Assembly (NCBI RefSeq): GCF_022539505.1
Contig: NC_061514.1
Location: 222,603,837 to 222,667,836 of the forward strand
Length of the DNA: 64,000 nucleotides
DNA from: Lolium rigidum
Taxonomy: Eukaryota; Streptophyta; Magnoliopsida; Poales; Poaceae
Reading direction: 5' to 3'
Under the pieces are notes generated by a model, which made no database searches, was not told where the DNA came from, and saw nothing but the letters and a program-made list of their open reading frames with translations. Shown one piece after another: positions 23,715-34,580 of the stretch (position 1 is its first letter; every line of letters starts with the position of its first letter). The position numbers were made by a program, and so were the translations under genes.

Positions 23715-26700
23715 ATGGAGAGGTTTTCTCTTGAATTCCTCTTTGGGAAATCTACTACTACTGCAAAGGTAGTGGATGAGGCGCCAGGTGAGAACGAGGT
23801 TCCATACAAAATACCTATGAAAATTATTGAACGTGTTGTGGATAACCGCTATGAAGGGGATGGAACTGTCCATCCTGGTGATCATTTACTGTTTTTACAT
23901 GAATTATGCGGGTTATTCAAATGTGCAGGTATTGCTATGGATGAAGTTAGGAAGAAACTATTCTCTATATCGTTGTCTGGTAAAGCAGCGCACTGGTATA
24001 AATTGTCTGAAGAATAGGGATTCTCTTGATTGGGAGGACATTGTGCTTTTATTTTATTCCAAATTCTATCCTCCAAGTGAAATTCACAAAGATCGGAACC
24101 GCATATATAATTTCTGGCCTCATGATGGAGAGAGTATTGCCCAAGCTTGAGGGAGATTGAAGTCTTTAATGCTCAAATGCCCCATTCATGAGCTTCCTGG
24201 TAATATTATTATTGATAATTTCTATGCAAGATTGTCTTTTCAAGATAAGACTTTGCTGGATACTTCTTGTTCTGGATCATTTACACGCAACAAAGAAGAG
24301 TTTAAAAGGGACCTTCTTGATCGGATCGAGGAGAATACTGAAGGATGGGAGAACGACAAAGATAGAGAGTCAGGTATAAACTATGATTATAAATGCATTG
24401 AAGTCTTTATGGATACTGATAAATTTCGTAATATGAGTGCTACTTATGGTCTTGATTCTCAAGTCGTTGCAAATTTCTATAAACCTTTTGCCTCTCACTT
24501 TGAATTGCCTAGGAAGAATTTTGATAAGTATCATGAACCTTATAAAGATAAAGTTGATTCATCTATAAATAAATGTGCTATAATTGAAACTATTGATCAT
24601 ATTCTTCCTGAAGCTTATATTGAGAAAACTCCTTTCCCTGCTAAAATGAAGGAGTACTCTGTTATATCTAGTGCGGTTAATAAAAGTGCAAAGAAACCTA
24701 TAGAACCTGAAGAACAAATAAAAGTTGAACCTGCTGTTGCAATAGTTAAAGATCTTGTGACTGAAAATGTAGAAGATGGTCATATTATTTTCTGTGAAGA
24801 TGCTTCTAATATTGTTTCGCATCCTAATAAGTCTAGGAAAGCCAGTGTTCCTATGCTCTCTGTTAGAATTGGTGATCATTGTTATTATGGTTTATGTGAC
24901 ATTGGTGCAAGTATTAGCACCATTCCTTATGTGCTTTGTACGGAGATCATGCATGAAATTGGTTCTTGTGAACTTGAAGATATTGATGTGGTTATTCGGC
25001 TAGCTAATAGAGAAACTATCTCTCCTATTGGTATTATTCGAGATGTGGAAGTCCTATGTGGTAAGATTAAATATCCTGCTGACTTTTTGGTGCTTGGTTC
25101 TGCTGCTAGTAAGTATTGTCCTATTATTTTTGGTAGACCTTTCCTAAATACTTGTGGAGCTGTTATAGATTGCAAGAAGGAAAATATTGTGACTAAATTT
25201 GCTGGTGAATCTTATGAGTTTAATTTCTCTAAATTTGCCAAAACTCCTTATAAAGCTGATTTGCCTAATAATGATTTTAGAGTTGAACAGTGTGCGTCTA
25301 TTGCTCTCGCTCCTAATAATCCATTGCAGCAACATTTGGAGAATAGTGAGAGTGAAGTCTTTAGGGAAGAAAGAAATGAGCTTGATGAAATTTTCCTTCG
25401 TCAACCTATTCTTAAACATGACTTGCCGGTTGAAGATCTAGGTACAACACCACCACCAAAGGAAGATCCTGTTTTTGATTTAAAACCATTGCCTGATAAT
25501 CTTAAGTATGCTCATATTGATGATAAGAAAATATATCCTGTTATTATTAGTTCTAAGCTTTCAGATATTGAGGAAGAAAGGTTATTGGAAATATTGAAGA
25601 AACACCGAGGAGCTATTGGCTATACTCTTGATGACTTGAAGGGGATTTCTCCCTCTATTTGCCAACATGCTATCAATATGGAAGATGATGCAAAGCCTGT
25701 TGTTGAACATCAACGTCGTCTAAATCCTAAGATGAAGGATGTGGTAAGGAATGAGGTATTAAAACTTCTTGAAGCTGGTATTATATATCCTATTGCTGAT
25801 AGTAGATGGGTTAGTCTTGTGCATTGTGTTCCTAAGAAAGGAGGAATGACTGTTGTGCCTAATGATAATGATGAGCTCATCCCTCAAAGAGTAGTTGTAG
25901 GGTATAGAATGTGCATTGATTATCGAAAAGTTAATAAGGTTACTAAGAAAGATCATTACCCTTTACCCTTTATTGATCAAATGTTAGAAAGGTTGTCTAA
26001 AAATACTCATTTTTGCTTTCTTGATGGTTATTCCGGGTTTTCACAAATTGCTCGTTAAAACTAAAGATCAAGAGAAAACCACTTTCACTTGTCCCTATGG
26101 AACTTATGCTTATAGGCGTATGCCTTTTGGTTTATGTAATGCTCCTGCTACCTTTCAAAGATGCATGTCTGCTATTTTTCATGGCTTTTGTGAGAGTATT
26201 GTAGAGGTATTCATGGATGATTTTTCTGTCTATGGGAATTCTTTTGATAATTGCTTGCGAAACCTTGATAAAGTCTTGCAGAGATGTGAAGAAACTAATC
26301 TTGTTCTTAATTGGGAGAAATGCCACTTTATGGTTAATGAAGGAATTGTATTGGGACATAAAATTTCCGAGAGAGGTATTGAAGTTGATAGAGCTAAAGT
26401 TGAAGCAATTGACAAGATGCCCTATCCTAGGGATGTTAAAGATATTCGTAGTGTTCTTGGTAATGCTGGGTTTTATAGGAGATTTATTAAAGATTTCTCC
26501 AAGATTTCAAAGTCTCTTACTAATCTTCTTCAAAAAGATGTACCTTTTGTTTTTGATGATGATTGTAAGGAAGCTTTTGAAACTCTAAAGAAAGCCTTAA
26601 CAACTGCTCCGGTAGTTGAACCTCCTGATTGGAATTGACCTTTTGAGATTATGTGTGATGCTAGTGATTTTTCTGTAGGCGCTGTTCTTGGACAGCGAGT

Positions 26701-27166
26701 AGATAAGAAATTAAATGTTATTCATTATGCTAGCAAAACTCTTGATGCTGCTCAAAGAAATTATGCTACAACTGAAAAAGAATTATTAGTTGTAGTCTTT
26801 GCTTGTGATAAGTTTAGATCCTATATTGTTGATTCAAAAGTTACAATTCATACTGATCATGCTGCAATTAGATACCTTATGACAAAGAAAGATGCTAAGC
26901 CAAGGCTTATTAGATGGGTACTTCTTTTGCAAGAATTTGATCTGCATATTATAGATAGGAAAGGTGCTGATAATCCAGTAGCTGATAATTTGTCTAGATT
27001 AGAAAATATTACTTATGATCCTGTTCCTGTTAATGATAGTTTTTCAAATGAACAATTGGCTGTAATAAAGGTGAGCTCGCGAGAAAGTCCTTGGTACGCT
27101 GATTATGCTAACTTTATTGTATCCAAGTACTTGCCTCCAACCTTTTCAGCTCAGCAAAGGAGAAAG
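23715..27166 (+). pseudogene. B1 gag-pol polyprotein (gag, protease, RT, RNase H), broken
   Basis: The gag start ATG is at 23715. Stops or frame changes occur at about 24015, 24150, 26045 and 26636. Gag carries a matrix/capsid-like block (WEDIVLLFYSKFYPPSEI). The aspartic protease motif is CDIGASIS near 24896, the Athila-like DxGAS variant. RT follows: VVGYRMCIDYRKVNKVTKKDH, RRMPFGLCNAPATFQRCM and the catalytic FMDDFSVYG near 26210. RNase H shows the acidic residues in [28 protein letters not shown] and [12 protein letters not shown]. Integrase is absent because the sequence jumps at about 27165 into another element. This is the only autonomous-type pol in the window; it could once have supplied enzymes to the non-autonomous relatives. 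Confidence 0.9.
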
Positions 27167-29281
27167 AACGGGTAAACTGACTCAACATAAACTAAAACAA
27201 AGGCCCTTCGCAGAGGGAAGCATGGATTACTATTTTTGTGCTAGATCTTTTCATTTTGAAAACATAGAAACAATTTTGTCAACGGTAGTAATAAATCATA
27301 TGTGTTATGTATAAGACATCCTATAAGTTGCAAGCCTCATGCATAGTATACCAATAGTGCCCGCACCTTGTCCTAATTAGCTTGGATTTACATGGATTAT
27401 CATTGCATAACATATGTTTCAACCAAGTGTCACAAAGGGGTACCTCTATGCTGCCTGTACAAAGGTCTAAGGAGAAAGCTCGCATTGGATTTCTCGCTTT
27501 TGATTATTCTCAACTTAGACATCCATACCGGGACAACATAGACAACAGATAATGGACTCCTCTTTAATGCATAAGCATTCAACAACAAATAAAATTCTCA
27601 TAAGAGATTGAGGATTAATTGTCCAAACTGAAACTTCCACCATGATTCATGGCTTTAGTTAGCGGCCCAATGTTCTTCTCTAACAATATGCATACTCAAA
27701 CCATTTGATCATGATAAATCACCCTTACTTCGTACAAGACGAACATGCATAGCAACTCACATGATATTCAACAAAGGTGTAATAGTTGGTGGCGTCCCCA
27801 GAAACATGGTTACCGCTCAACAAGAAACTTATAAGAAATAAGACACATAAGTACATATTCTTCACCACAATAGTTTTTAAGGCTATTTTCCCATGAGCTA
27901 TATATTGCAAAGGCAAAGAATAGAATTTTTAAAGGTAGCACTCAAGTAATTTACTTTGGAATGGAAGAGAAATACCATGTAGTAGGTAGGTATGGTGGAC
28001 ACAAATGGCATAGTTTTTGGCTCAAGGATTTGGATGCACGAGAAGAATTCCTCTCAATACAAGGCTAGGCTAGCAAGGTTGTTTGAAGCAAACTCAAGTA
28101 TAAAACGGTGCAGAAAAGCTTACATAAGAACATATTGCAAGCATTATAAGACTTTACATCGTCTTCCTTGTTGTTCAAACACCTCTACTAGAAAATATCT
28201 AGACTCTAGAGAGACCAATCATGCAAACCAAATTTTAACAAGCTCTATGTAGTTCTTCATTAATAGGTGCAAAGTACATGATGCAAGAGCTTAAACATGA
28301 TCTATATGAGCACAAAAATTACCAAGTATCAAATTATTCAAGACATTATACCAATTACCACATGTAGCATTTTCTGTTTCCAACCATATAATAATGAACG
28401 AAGTAGTTTCAACCTTCGCCATGAACATTAAGAGTAAAGCTAAGAACATATGTGTTCATACGAACGAGCGGAGCGTGTCTCTCTCCCACACAAGCATGAA
28501 TTTATTCAGAGAATGAAAATAACAAAACGAAAATAAAAGCACACAGACGCTCCAAGTAAAGCACATAAGATGTGACGGAATAAAAATATAGTTTCACTAG
28601 AGGTGACCTGATAAGTTGTCGATGAAGAAGGGGTTGCCTTGGGCATCCCCAAGCTTAGAAATATGCAGGGATGAACCACGGGGGCATCCCCAAGCTTAGA
28701 CTTTTCACTCTTCTTGATCATATTGTATCATCCTCCTCTTTTGACCCTTGAAAACTTCCTCCACACCAAACTCAAAACAATCTCATTAGACGGTTAGTGC
28801 ATAATTGAAAATTCATATAGTCAGAGGTGACATAATCATTCTTAACACTTCTGGACATTGCCCAAAGCTACTGAAAGTTAATGGAACAAAGAAATCCATC
28901 CAACATAGCAAAACAGGCGATGCGAAATAAAAGGCAGAATCTATCAAAACAGAATAATCCGTAAAGACGAATTTTTTAGAGGCACTTAACTTGCTCAGAT
29001 GAAAATGCTCAAATTGAATGAAAGTTGAGTACATATCTGAGGATTACTCACGTAAATTGGCAGATTTTTCTGAGTTACCTACAGAGAACCCTGCCCAAAT
29101 TCGTGACAGCAAGAAATCTGTTTCTGCGCAGTAATCCAAATCTAGTATGAACCTTACTATCAAAGACTTTACTCGGCACAACAATGCAATAAAATAAAGA
29201 TAAGGAGAGGTTTCTACAGTAGTAACAACTTCCAAGACTCAAATATAAAACAAAATTGCTGTAGTAAAATAAAAACATGGG
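27164..29281 (-). other. noncoding spacer of element B2
   Basis: Collinear with 35040-37215 in element E and 1690-3840 in element A. Contains two PPT-like motifs (about 28645 and 28690) and no gene. Confidence 0.7.
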
Positions 29282-30070
29282 TTATCTCCCAAGAAGTGCT
29301 TTCTTTATAGCCATTAAGATGGGCTCAGCAGCTTTAATGATGCACTCCCAAGAATGAGAGTTGAAGCAAAAGAGATCATCAAAAAGCAAGTATGAAAAAA
29401 ATTTAAGCCTAACCCACTTCCTATGAAAAGGAATCTTGTAAATAAACAAGTCATGTAGGCATAATGCAACAAGCATAGGAAAACTAGACAAGCGCAACTT
29501 CAAGATTTTCAGCATATAGAGAGGTGTTTTAGTAACATGAAAACTTCTACAACCATATTTTCCTCTCTCATAATGATTTTCAGTAGCATCATGAACAAAC
29601 TCAACAATATAACTATCAAACGAAACATTCTTATCATGAGTCTCATGCATAAAATTATTACTACTCCCAACATAAGCATAGTCATTCTTATTAATTGTAG
29701 TGGGAGCAAATTCAACAAAGTAGCTATCATCAAATATAGGAGGCATATTGTAATCATAATTAAATTTATCCTCCATAGTAGGCGGCACCGGAAGACCACT
29801 ATCATTATAATCATCATAAATAGGAGGCAAAGTATCATCAAAGAAAATTTTCTCCTCCATGCTTGGGGGACTAAAAATATCATGCTCATCAAAACCAACT
29901 TCCCCAAGCTTAGAACTTTCTATATCATTATCAACAATGGTGTTCAGAGCGTTCATACTAATATTACTACTAGCATGCAAATAAGGTTCCATAGGTTTTT
30001 TAATTTTCGCATCAAACAATCTATGTCTTAACTCAGGAAATAGTTTAAAAAGCTCACAGTTGTTTTCCAT
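29282..30070 (-). CDS. unrecognised retroelement ORF with C-terminal hydrophobic module
   Basis: 262 codons from an ATG at 30070. The N-terminal half is acidic, with two copies of a PPxxEDKF-like segment followed by MPPIFDD. The C-terminal about 100 residues (SYIVEFVHDATENHYERGKYG, TPLYMLKILKLRL, a hydrophobic stretch FPMLVALCLHDLFIYKIP, then HRKWVRLKF) closely match the C-terminus of the element D ORF at 57509-58876, while the N-terminal parts differ. The gene follows the primer site where gag would lie. I do not recognise the family. The hydrophobic module could be a membrane segment, loosely reminiscent of env-like ORFs of Athila relatives, but that is inference only. Confidence 0.6.
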   Translation of the reverse strand: MENNCELFKLFPELRHRLFDAKIKKPMEPYLHASSNISMNALNTIVDNDIESSKLGEVGFDEHDIFSPPSMEEKIFFDDTLPPIYDDYNDSGLPVPPTMEDKFNYDYNMPPIFDDSYFVEFAPTTINKNDYAYVGSSNNFMHETHDKNVSFDSYIVEFVHDATENHYERGKYGCRSFHVTKTPLYMLKILKLRLSSFPMLVALCLHDLFIYKIPFHRKWVRLKFFSYLLFDDLFCFNSHSWECIIKAAEPILMAIKKALLGR

Positions 30071-30210
30071 TATGCCTTACTAGTGTTTAACAAGAAACAA
30101 AAAGATGCAATTGCAGGATCTAAAGGAAATAGCTTCGAGCACTCACACACCGGCAACAATGCTAGGAAATAGCTTAGTAGTCGGAGGATGTGAATACCTT
30201 TTACCTTACC

Positions 30211-30228
30211 TCCCCAGCAACGGCGCTA
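30211..30228 (-). other. second, degenerate primer site of element B2
   Basis: On minus TAGCGCCGTTGCTGGGGA, two changes from the consensus, 95 bases inward from the LTR-proximal copy. As in element A, it is preceded by a copy of the LTR-end spacer. Confidence 0.65.
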
Positions 30229-30305
30229 GAAAATAGCTTGCTGTCCACAACTGGTGCGTGGTTGACGTGGGAGGTAGAAATCTCTGTGGTGTAGCTTTTC
30301 TTCGT

Positions 30306-30323
30306 TCCCCGGCAACGGCGCCA
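30306..30323 (-). other. primer binding site of element B2
   Basis: Minus-strand TGGCGCCGTTGCCGGGGA, starting 10 bases inside the LTR end at 30334. Confidence 0.8.
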
Positions 30324-30333
30324 GAAAATAGCT

Positions 30334-31782
30334 TGATGTCTACTCACACTTCTTTTCCTGTAGACAGTGTTGGGCCTCCAAGAGCAGAGGTTTGTAGAAC
30401 AGCAACAAGTTTCCCTTAAGTGAATCACCCAAGGTTTATCGAACTCGGGGAGGTAGAGGTCAAAGATATCCCTCTCAAGCAACCCCGCAATCACGATACA
30501 AGAAGTCTCTTGTGTCCCCAACACACCTAATACACTTGTCAGATGTATAGGTGCACTAGTTCGGCGAAGAGATAGTGAGATGCAAGTGATATGGATGAAT
30601 ATGAGTGGTAATAACAATCTGAAATAAAGATGGCAGCGAGTAAACATGCAACAAAACAGTAAGTAAATGGAGATTCGATGCTTGGAAACAAGGCCTAGGG
30701 ATCATACTTTCACTAGTGGACACTCTCAACATTGCAATCATAAAGGAATATAAATAAGCACTTCACTATGCTATTCTGAATTACTCTCTGGCAAGATAAC
30801 AAACACAAATTCATCATGTAGGCAAACCTTAAAGATGTATTCCCAAGTACTAATAAACAGCCCACGCTGTCACTGTGAGCATTCATAGGAGGTACTAACA
30901 CACCACAATTTCATAGAGACATCCAACTCAAATCATAACCCAGTGAACAAGTATTCTGTGAAATATAGCCTAAGAGACCCACACGGTGCACACACTCGTC
31001 ACCTTTACACACGTGGGACAAGGAGTCTCCGGAGATCACATAAGTAAAATCCACTTGAATAGCATAACGACATCTAGATTACAAAGCTCATCATATGGAT
31101 CTCAATCATACAAAGCAACTCATGAGATCATTGTATTGAAGTACATGGGAGAGAGATTAACCACATAGCTACCGGTACAACCCTTAGCCTCGATGGAGAA
31201 CTACTCCCTCCTCATCATAGGAGTCAGCAGCGTTGATGAAGATGGCGGTGGTGTCGATGGAGATGCCTTCCGGGGGCAATTCCCCGTCCCGGCAGGGTGC
31301 CGGAACAGAGACTTCTGTCCCCCGAATCTTGGCTTCGCGATGGCGGCGGCTCTGGAACTTTTCTCGTACCGTGGCTTTTTCGTTTAGGGTTTTCGCGACG
31401 GAGTCCTTAAGTAGGCGGAAGGGCAGCCTCGGAGGGGCCCTGGTGGGGCCACACAATAGGGGGGGGGGCGCCCCACCCCTTGGCCACGCCGCCCTGGCGT
31501 GTGGGCCCCCTGGCTCCCCTCTGGTCTCTCTCCGGTGTTCTGGAAGCTTCGTGGAAAAATAAGATACCGGGCGTTGATTTCGTCCAATTCCGAGAATATT
31601 TCCTTACAAGGATTTCTGAAACCAAAAACAACAGAAATCAGGAACTAGCACTTCGGCATCTTGTCAATAGGTTAGTTCCGGAAAACGCATAAAATCATCA
31701 TAAAGTGTGAACAAAACATGTAGGTATTGTCATAAAACAAGCATGGAACATCAGAAATTATAGATACGTTGGAGACGTATCA
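30334..31782 (-). repeat. 5' LTR of element B2
   Basis: Read on minus it begins TGATACGTCTCCAACGTATC at 31782 and ends GACATCA at 30334 (1449 bp). It is a distinct subfamily from A, C and E. Confidence 0.8.
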
Positions 31783-32972
31783 GTAGCCAACGGCGGTGGC
31801 CAATAAAGCAGATTTTGTTCCTTAATTTCTTGGAGAAATTCTCTTTGTCACAACGCACACATGCCTGGTAACCAGCTGTGGCCCTCCCTGACAATGTGTG
31901 CAGTGCTGGATAATCATGAATGCACCATAAGATTGCAGCACGGAGATCAAACTTGTCTAGACTATTGGCATCATATGATTTTACACCTTTCCAGAGCTCC
32001 TGCAGCTCTTCCATCAAAGGCTCCATGAAGACATCAAAATCTTTTCCTGAAGAGGATGGACCAGGGATTAGCAATGTCAGCATGAAGTTGGACTGATCCA
32101 TACATGCCCACGGTGGAAGATTGTATGGCACCACGAATACAGGCCACATGCTGTAGGAGTTGCTCATATTCCCGCAGGGATTAAAACCATCCGTGGCAAG
32201 TCCAAGCCTTATGTTCCTGGCATCAGCGACAAAGTCTTTATGAATATTGTCAAAATCCTTCCATGCATCCCGTCTGCTGGATGACTGAGATCATTCTCCA
32301 CGTCTTGCCGCTTCAGTTTGTGCCACTGTACTTCCTTTGATTGCTCCTTTGAAAGAAACATTCTTTGCAGCCTTGGAATCAATGGGAAGTGCCTCAGCAC
32401 CTTCTCTAGGATCTGTCTCCTACCATCAGCATCTTTCCATCTGGAGGCTTTGCACTTTGGGCAATTATTCTCCTTGGCATAATCCTTCCGGAACAATACA
32501 CAGTTATTCGGGCACACATGGATACTCTCATAACCAAGGCCCAACCTGCCGTTTATGCTAAGTGCCTCCTCGTATGACTTTGGTATTGAGCTAGTAGGGT
32601 ATTGCAAGGCCAAAATTAGGAGTATCGCGTTGAATGCAACGTTGCTAATCCGGTAGTACGACTTGGCCTAAAGTAACTTGACTGTGAGTGAAAACCTTGA
32701 CATTGTACCCCCATCGCTGGCTGCGCGCTTGGCATCCTCTATCAACTCAGCAAATATAGTGTCCTTTCCAGAACCTTGCGGTTCTGACTTGTACAAATCA
32801 GCAAGCAGATCAGGAATTCTATCATCTTCGTAACCATCTTCCTCTTGCAAACCAAAATAGTGTGCCTCTGCATCACCTCCACCAACATGGTGTGCCCATG
32901 CATCACCTCCATGTCCAGCCTCAGGTTCACCTCCATGTCCAGCCTCAGGTTCACCTCCATGTCCATGTCCGG
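31783..32972 (-). pseudogene. CACTA transposase, central part (Transposase_21)
   Basis: Continues the transposase frame after element E. A Gly/His/Glu-rich repeat (GGEPEAGH units, about 32965-32890) precedes an acidic linker. Then comes the Tnp2 domain with SIPKSYEEAL, LGLGYESIHVCPNNCVLFRK, CPKCKASRWKD, HFPLIPRLQRMF and, in another frame, MSNSYSMWPVFVVPYNLPPW and NFMLTLLIPGPSSSGKDFDV. The latter two blocks are classic Transposase_21. An in-frame amber near 32668 and a small indel near 32282 break it. It ends near GHRRWLL, where element B2 starts. The portion between this point and the DUF4218 region is missing from the window. Confidence 0.85.
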
Positions 32973-34580
32973 TGCTGGCGTGTAGTTGACACACGTCTGT
33001 TGGGAACCCCAAGAGGAAGGTGTGATGCGTACAACAGCAAGTTTTCCCTTAGTAAGAAACCAAGGATATCAAACCAGTAGGAGTCAAGGGCCACGTGAAG
33101 GTTGTTGGTGACGGAGTGTAGTGCGGCGCAACACCAGGGATTCCGGCGCCAACGTGGAACCTGCACAACACAATCACAATACTTTGCCCCAACTTAACAA
33201 AGTGAGGTTGTCAATCTCACCGGCTTGCTGTAAACAAAGGATTAAACGTATGGTGTGGAAAATGATGTTTGTTTGCGAAGAACAGTAGAGAACAGAGTTT
33301 GCAGTAGATTGTATTTCAGATGTAAAAGAATGGACCGGGGTCCACAGTTCACTAGTGGTGTCTCTCCAATAAGATAAATAGCATGTTGGGTGAACAAATT
33401 ACAGTTGGGCAATTGACAAATAGAGAGGGCATAACAATGCACACACATATCATGATGACTACTATGAGATTTAATTAGGGCATTACGACAAAGTACATAG
33501 ACCGCTATCCAAGCATGCATCTATGCCTAAAAAGTCCACCTTCGAGGTTAGCATCCGCATCCCTTCCAAGTATTAAGTTGCAAACAACAGACAATTGCAT
33601 TAAGTATGGTGCGTAATGTAATCAACACAAATATCCTTAGACAAAGCATTGATGTTTTATCCCTAGTGGCAACAACACATCCACAACCTTAGAACTTTCT
33701 GGCACTGTCCCAGATTCAATGGAGGCATGAACCCACTATCGAGCATAAATACTCCCTCTTGGAGTCACAAGTATATCAACTTGGCCAGAGCCTCTACTAG
33801 CAACGAAGAGCATGCAAGAACATAAACAACACATATATGATAGATTGATAATCAACTTGACATAGTATTCCATATTCATCGGATCCCAACAAACACAACA
33901 TGTAGCATTACAAATAGATGATCATGATCATGATACGCAGCTCACAAGATCTAACATGATAGCACAAGAGGAGAAGACAACCATCTAGCTACTGCTATGG
34001 ACCCATAGTCCAAGGATGAACTACTCACACATCAGTCCGGAGGCGATCATGGTAATGTAGAGTCCTCCGGGAGATGATTCCCCTCTCCGGCAGGGTGCCA
34101 GAGGCGATCTCCTGAATCCCCCGAGATGGGATTGGCGGCGGCGGCGTCTCTGGAACTATTTCCGTATCGTGGCTCTCGGTAAAAGGGTTTTCGCGACGGA
34201 GGCTATAAGTAGGCGGAAGGGCAGAGTCGGAGGGCTGACGAGGGGCCCACACCATAGGGTGGCGCGGGCCCCTCCCTGGCCGCGCGGCCCTATGGTGGTG
34301 GCGCCTCGTGGCCCCACTTCGTATCCCCTTCGGTCTTCTGGAAGCTCCGTGGAAAAATAAGACCCTGGGCGTTGATTTCGTCCAATTCCGAGAATATTTC
34401 CTTTGTAGGATTTCTGAAACCAAAAACAGCAGAAAACAAGAATCGGCTCTTCGGCATCTTGTCAATAGGTTAGTGTCGGAAAATGCATAATAATGATGTA
34501 AAGTGTGTATAAAACATGTGAGTATTGTCATAAAAGTAGCATGGAACATAAGAAATTATAGATACGTTTGAGACGTATCA
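32973..34580 (-). repeat. 3' LTR of element E
   Basis: 1608 bp; read on minus it starts TGATACGTCTCAAACG at 34580 and ends CCAGCA at 32973. It is near-identical to 39696-41298, with a few tens of differences by eye. Confidence 0.9.

Larger units (their letters stand above)
22084..27163 (+). mobile_element. Athila-like gypsy element B1, autonomous type, 3' deleted
   Basis: Plus orientation: 5' LTR, primer site, then gag, protease, reverse transcriptase and RNase H. Sequence stops at about 27161-27168, before integrase, and joins an unrelated minus-strand element. The 3' LTR is missing. The LTR sequence differs from those of elements A, C, D and E apart from the TGATACGTC start. Confidence 0.85.
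27164..31782 (-). mobile_element. Athila-like gypsy element B2, non-autonomous, 3' deleted
   Basis: Sense is minus: 5' LTR 31782-30334, primer site, an unrecognised ORF, then a noncoding spacer like those of A, C, D and E, stopping at 27164. The PPT and 3' LTR are missing. The right flank is transposase sequence (GTAGC...), without a target duplication partner at 22083. Confidence 0.8.

Noticed and set aside
22084..31782. B1 and B2 as a single retrotransposon with two LTRs
   Set aside because: The LTRs differ in sequence and lie in opposite orientation, and the flanking bases (CACAT and GTAGC) are not a target duplication.
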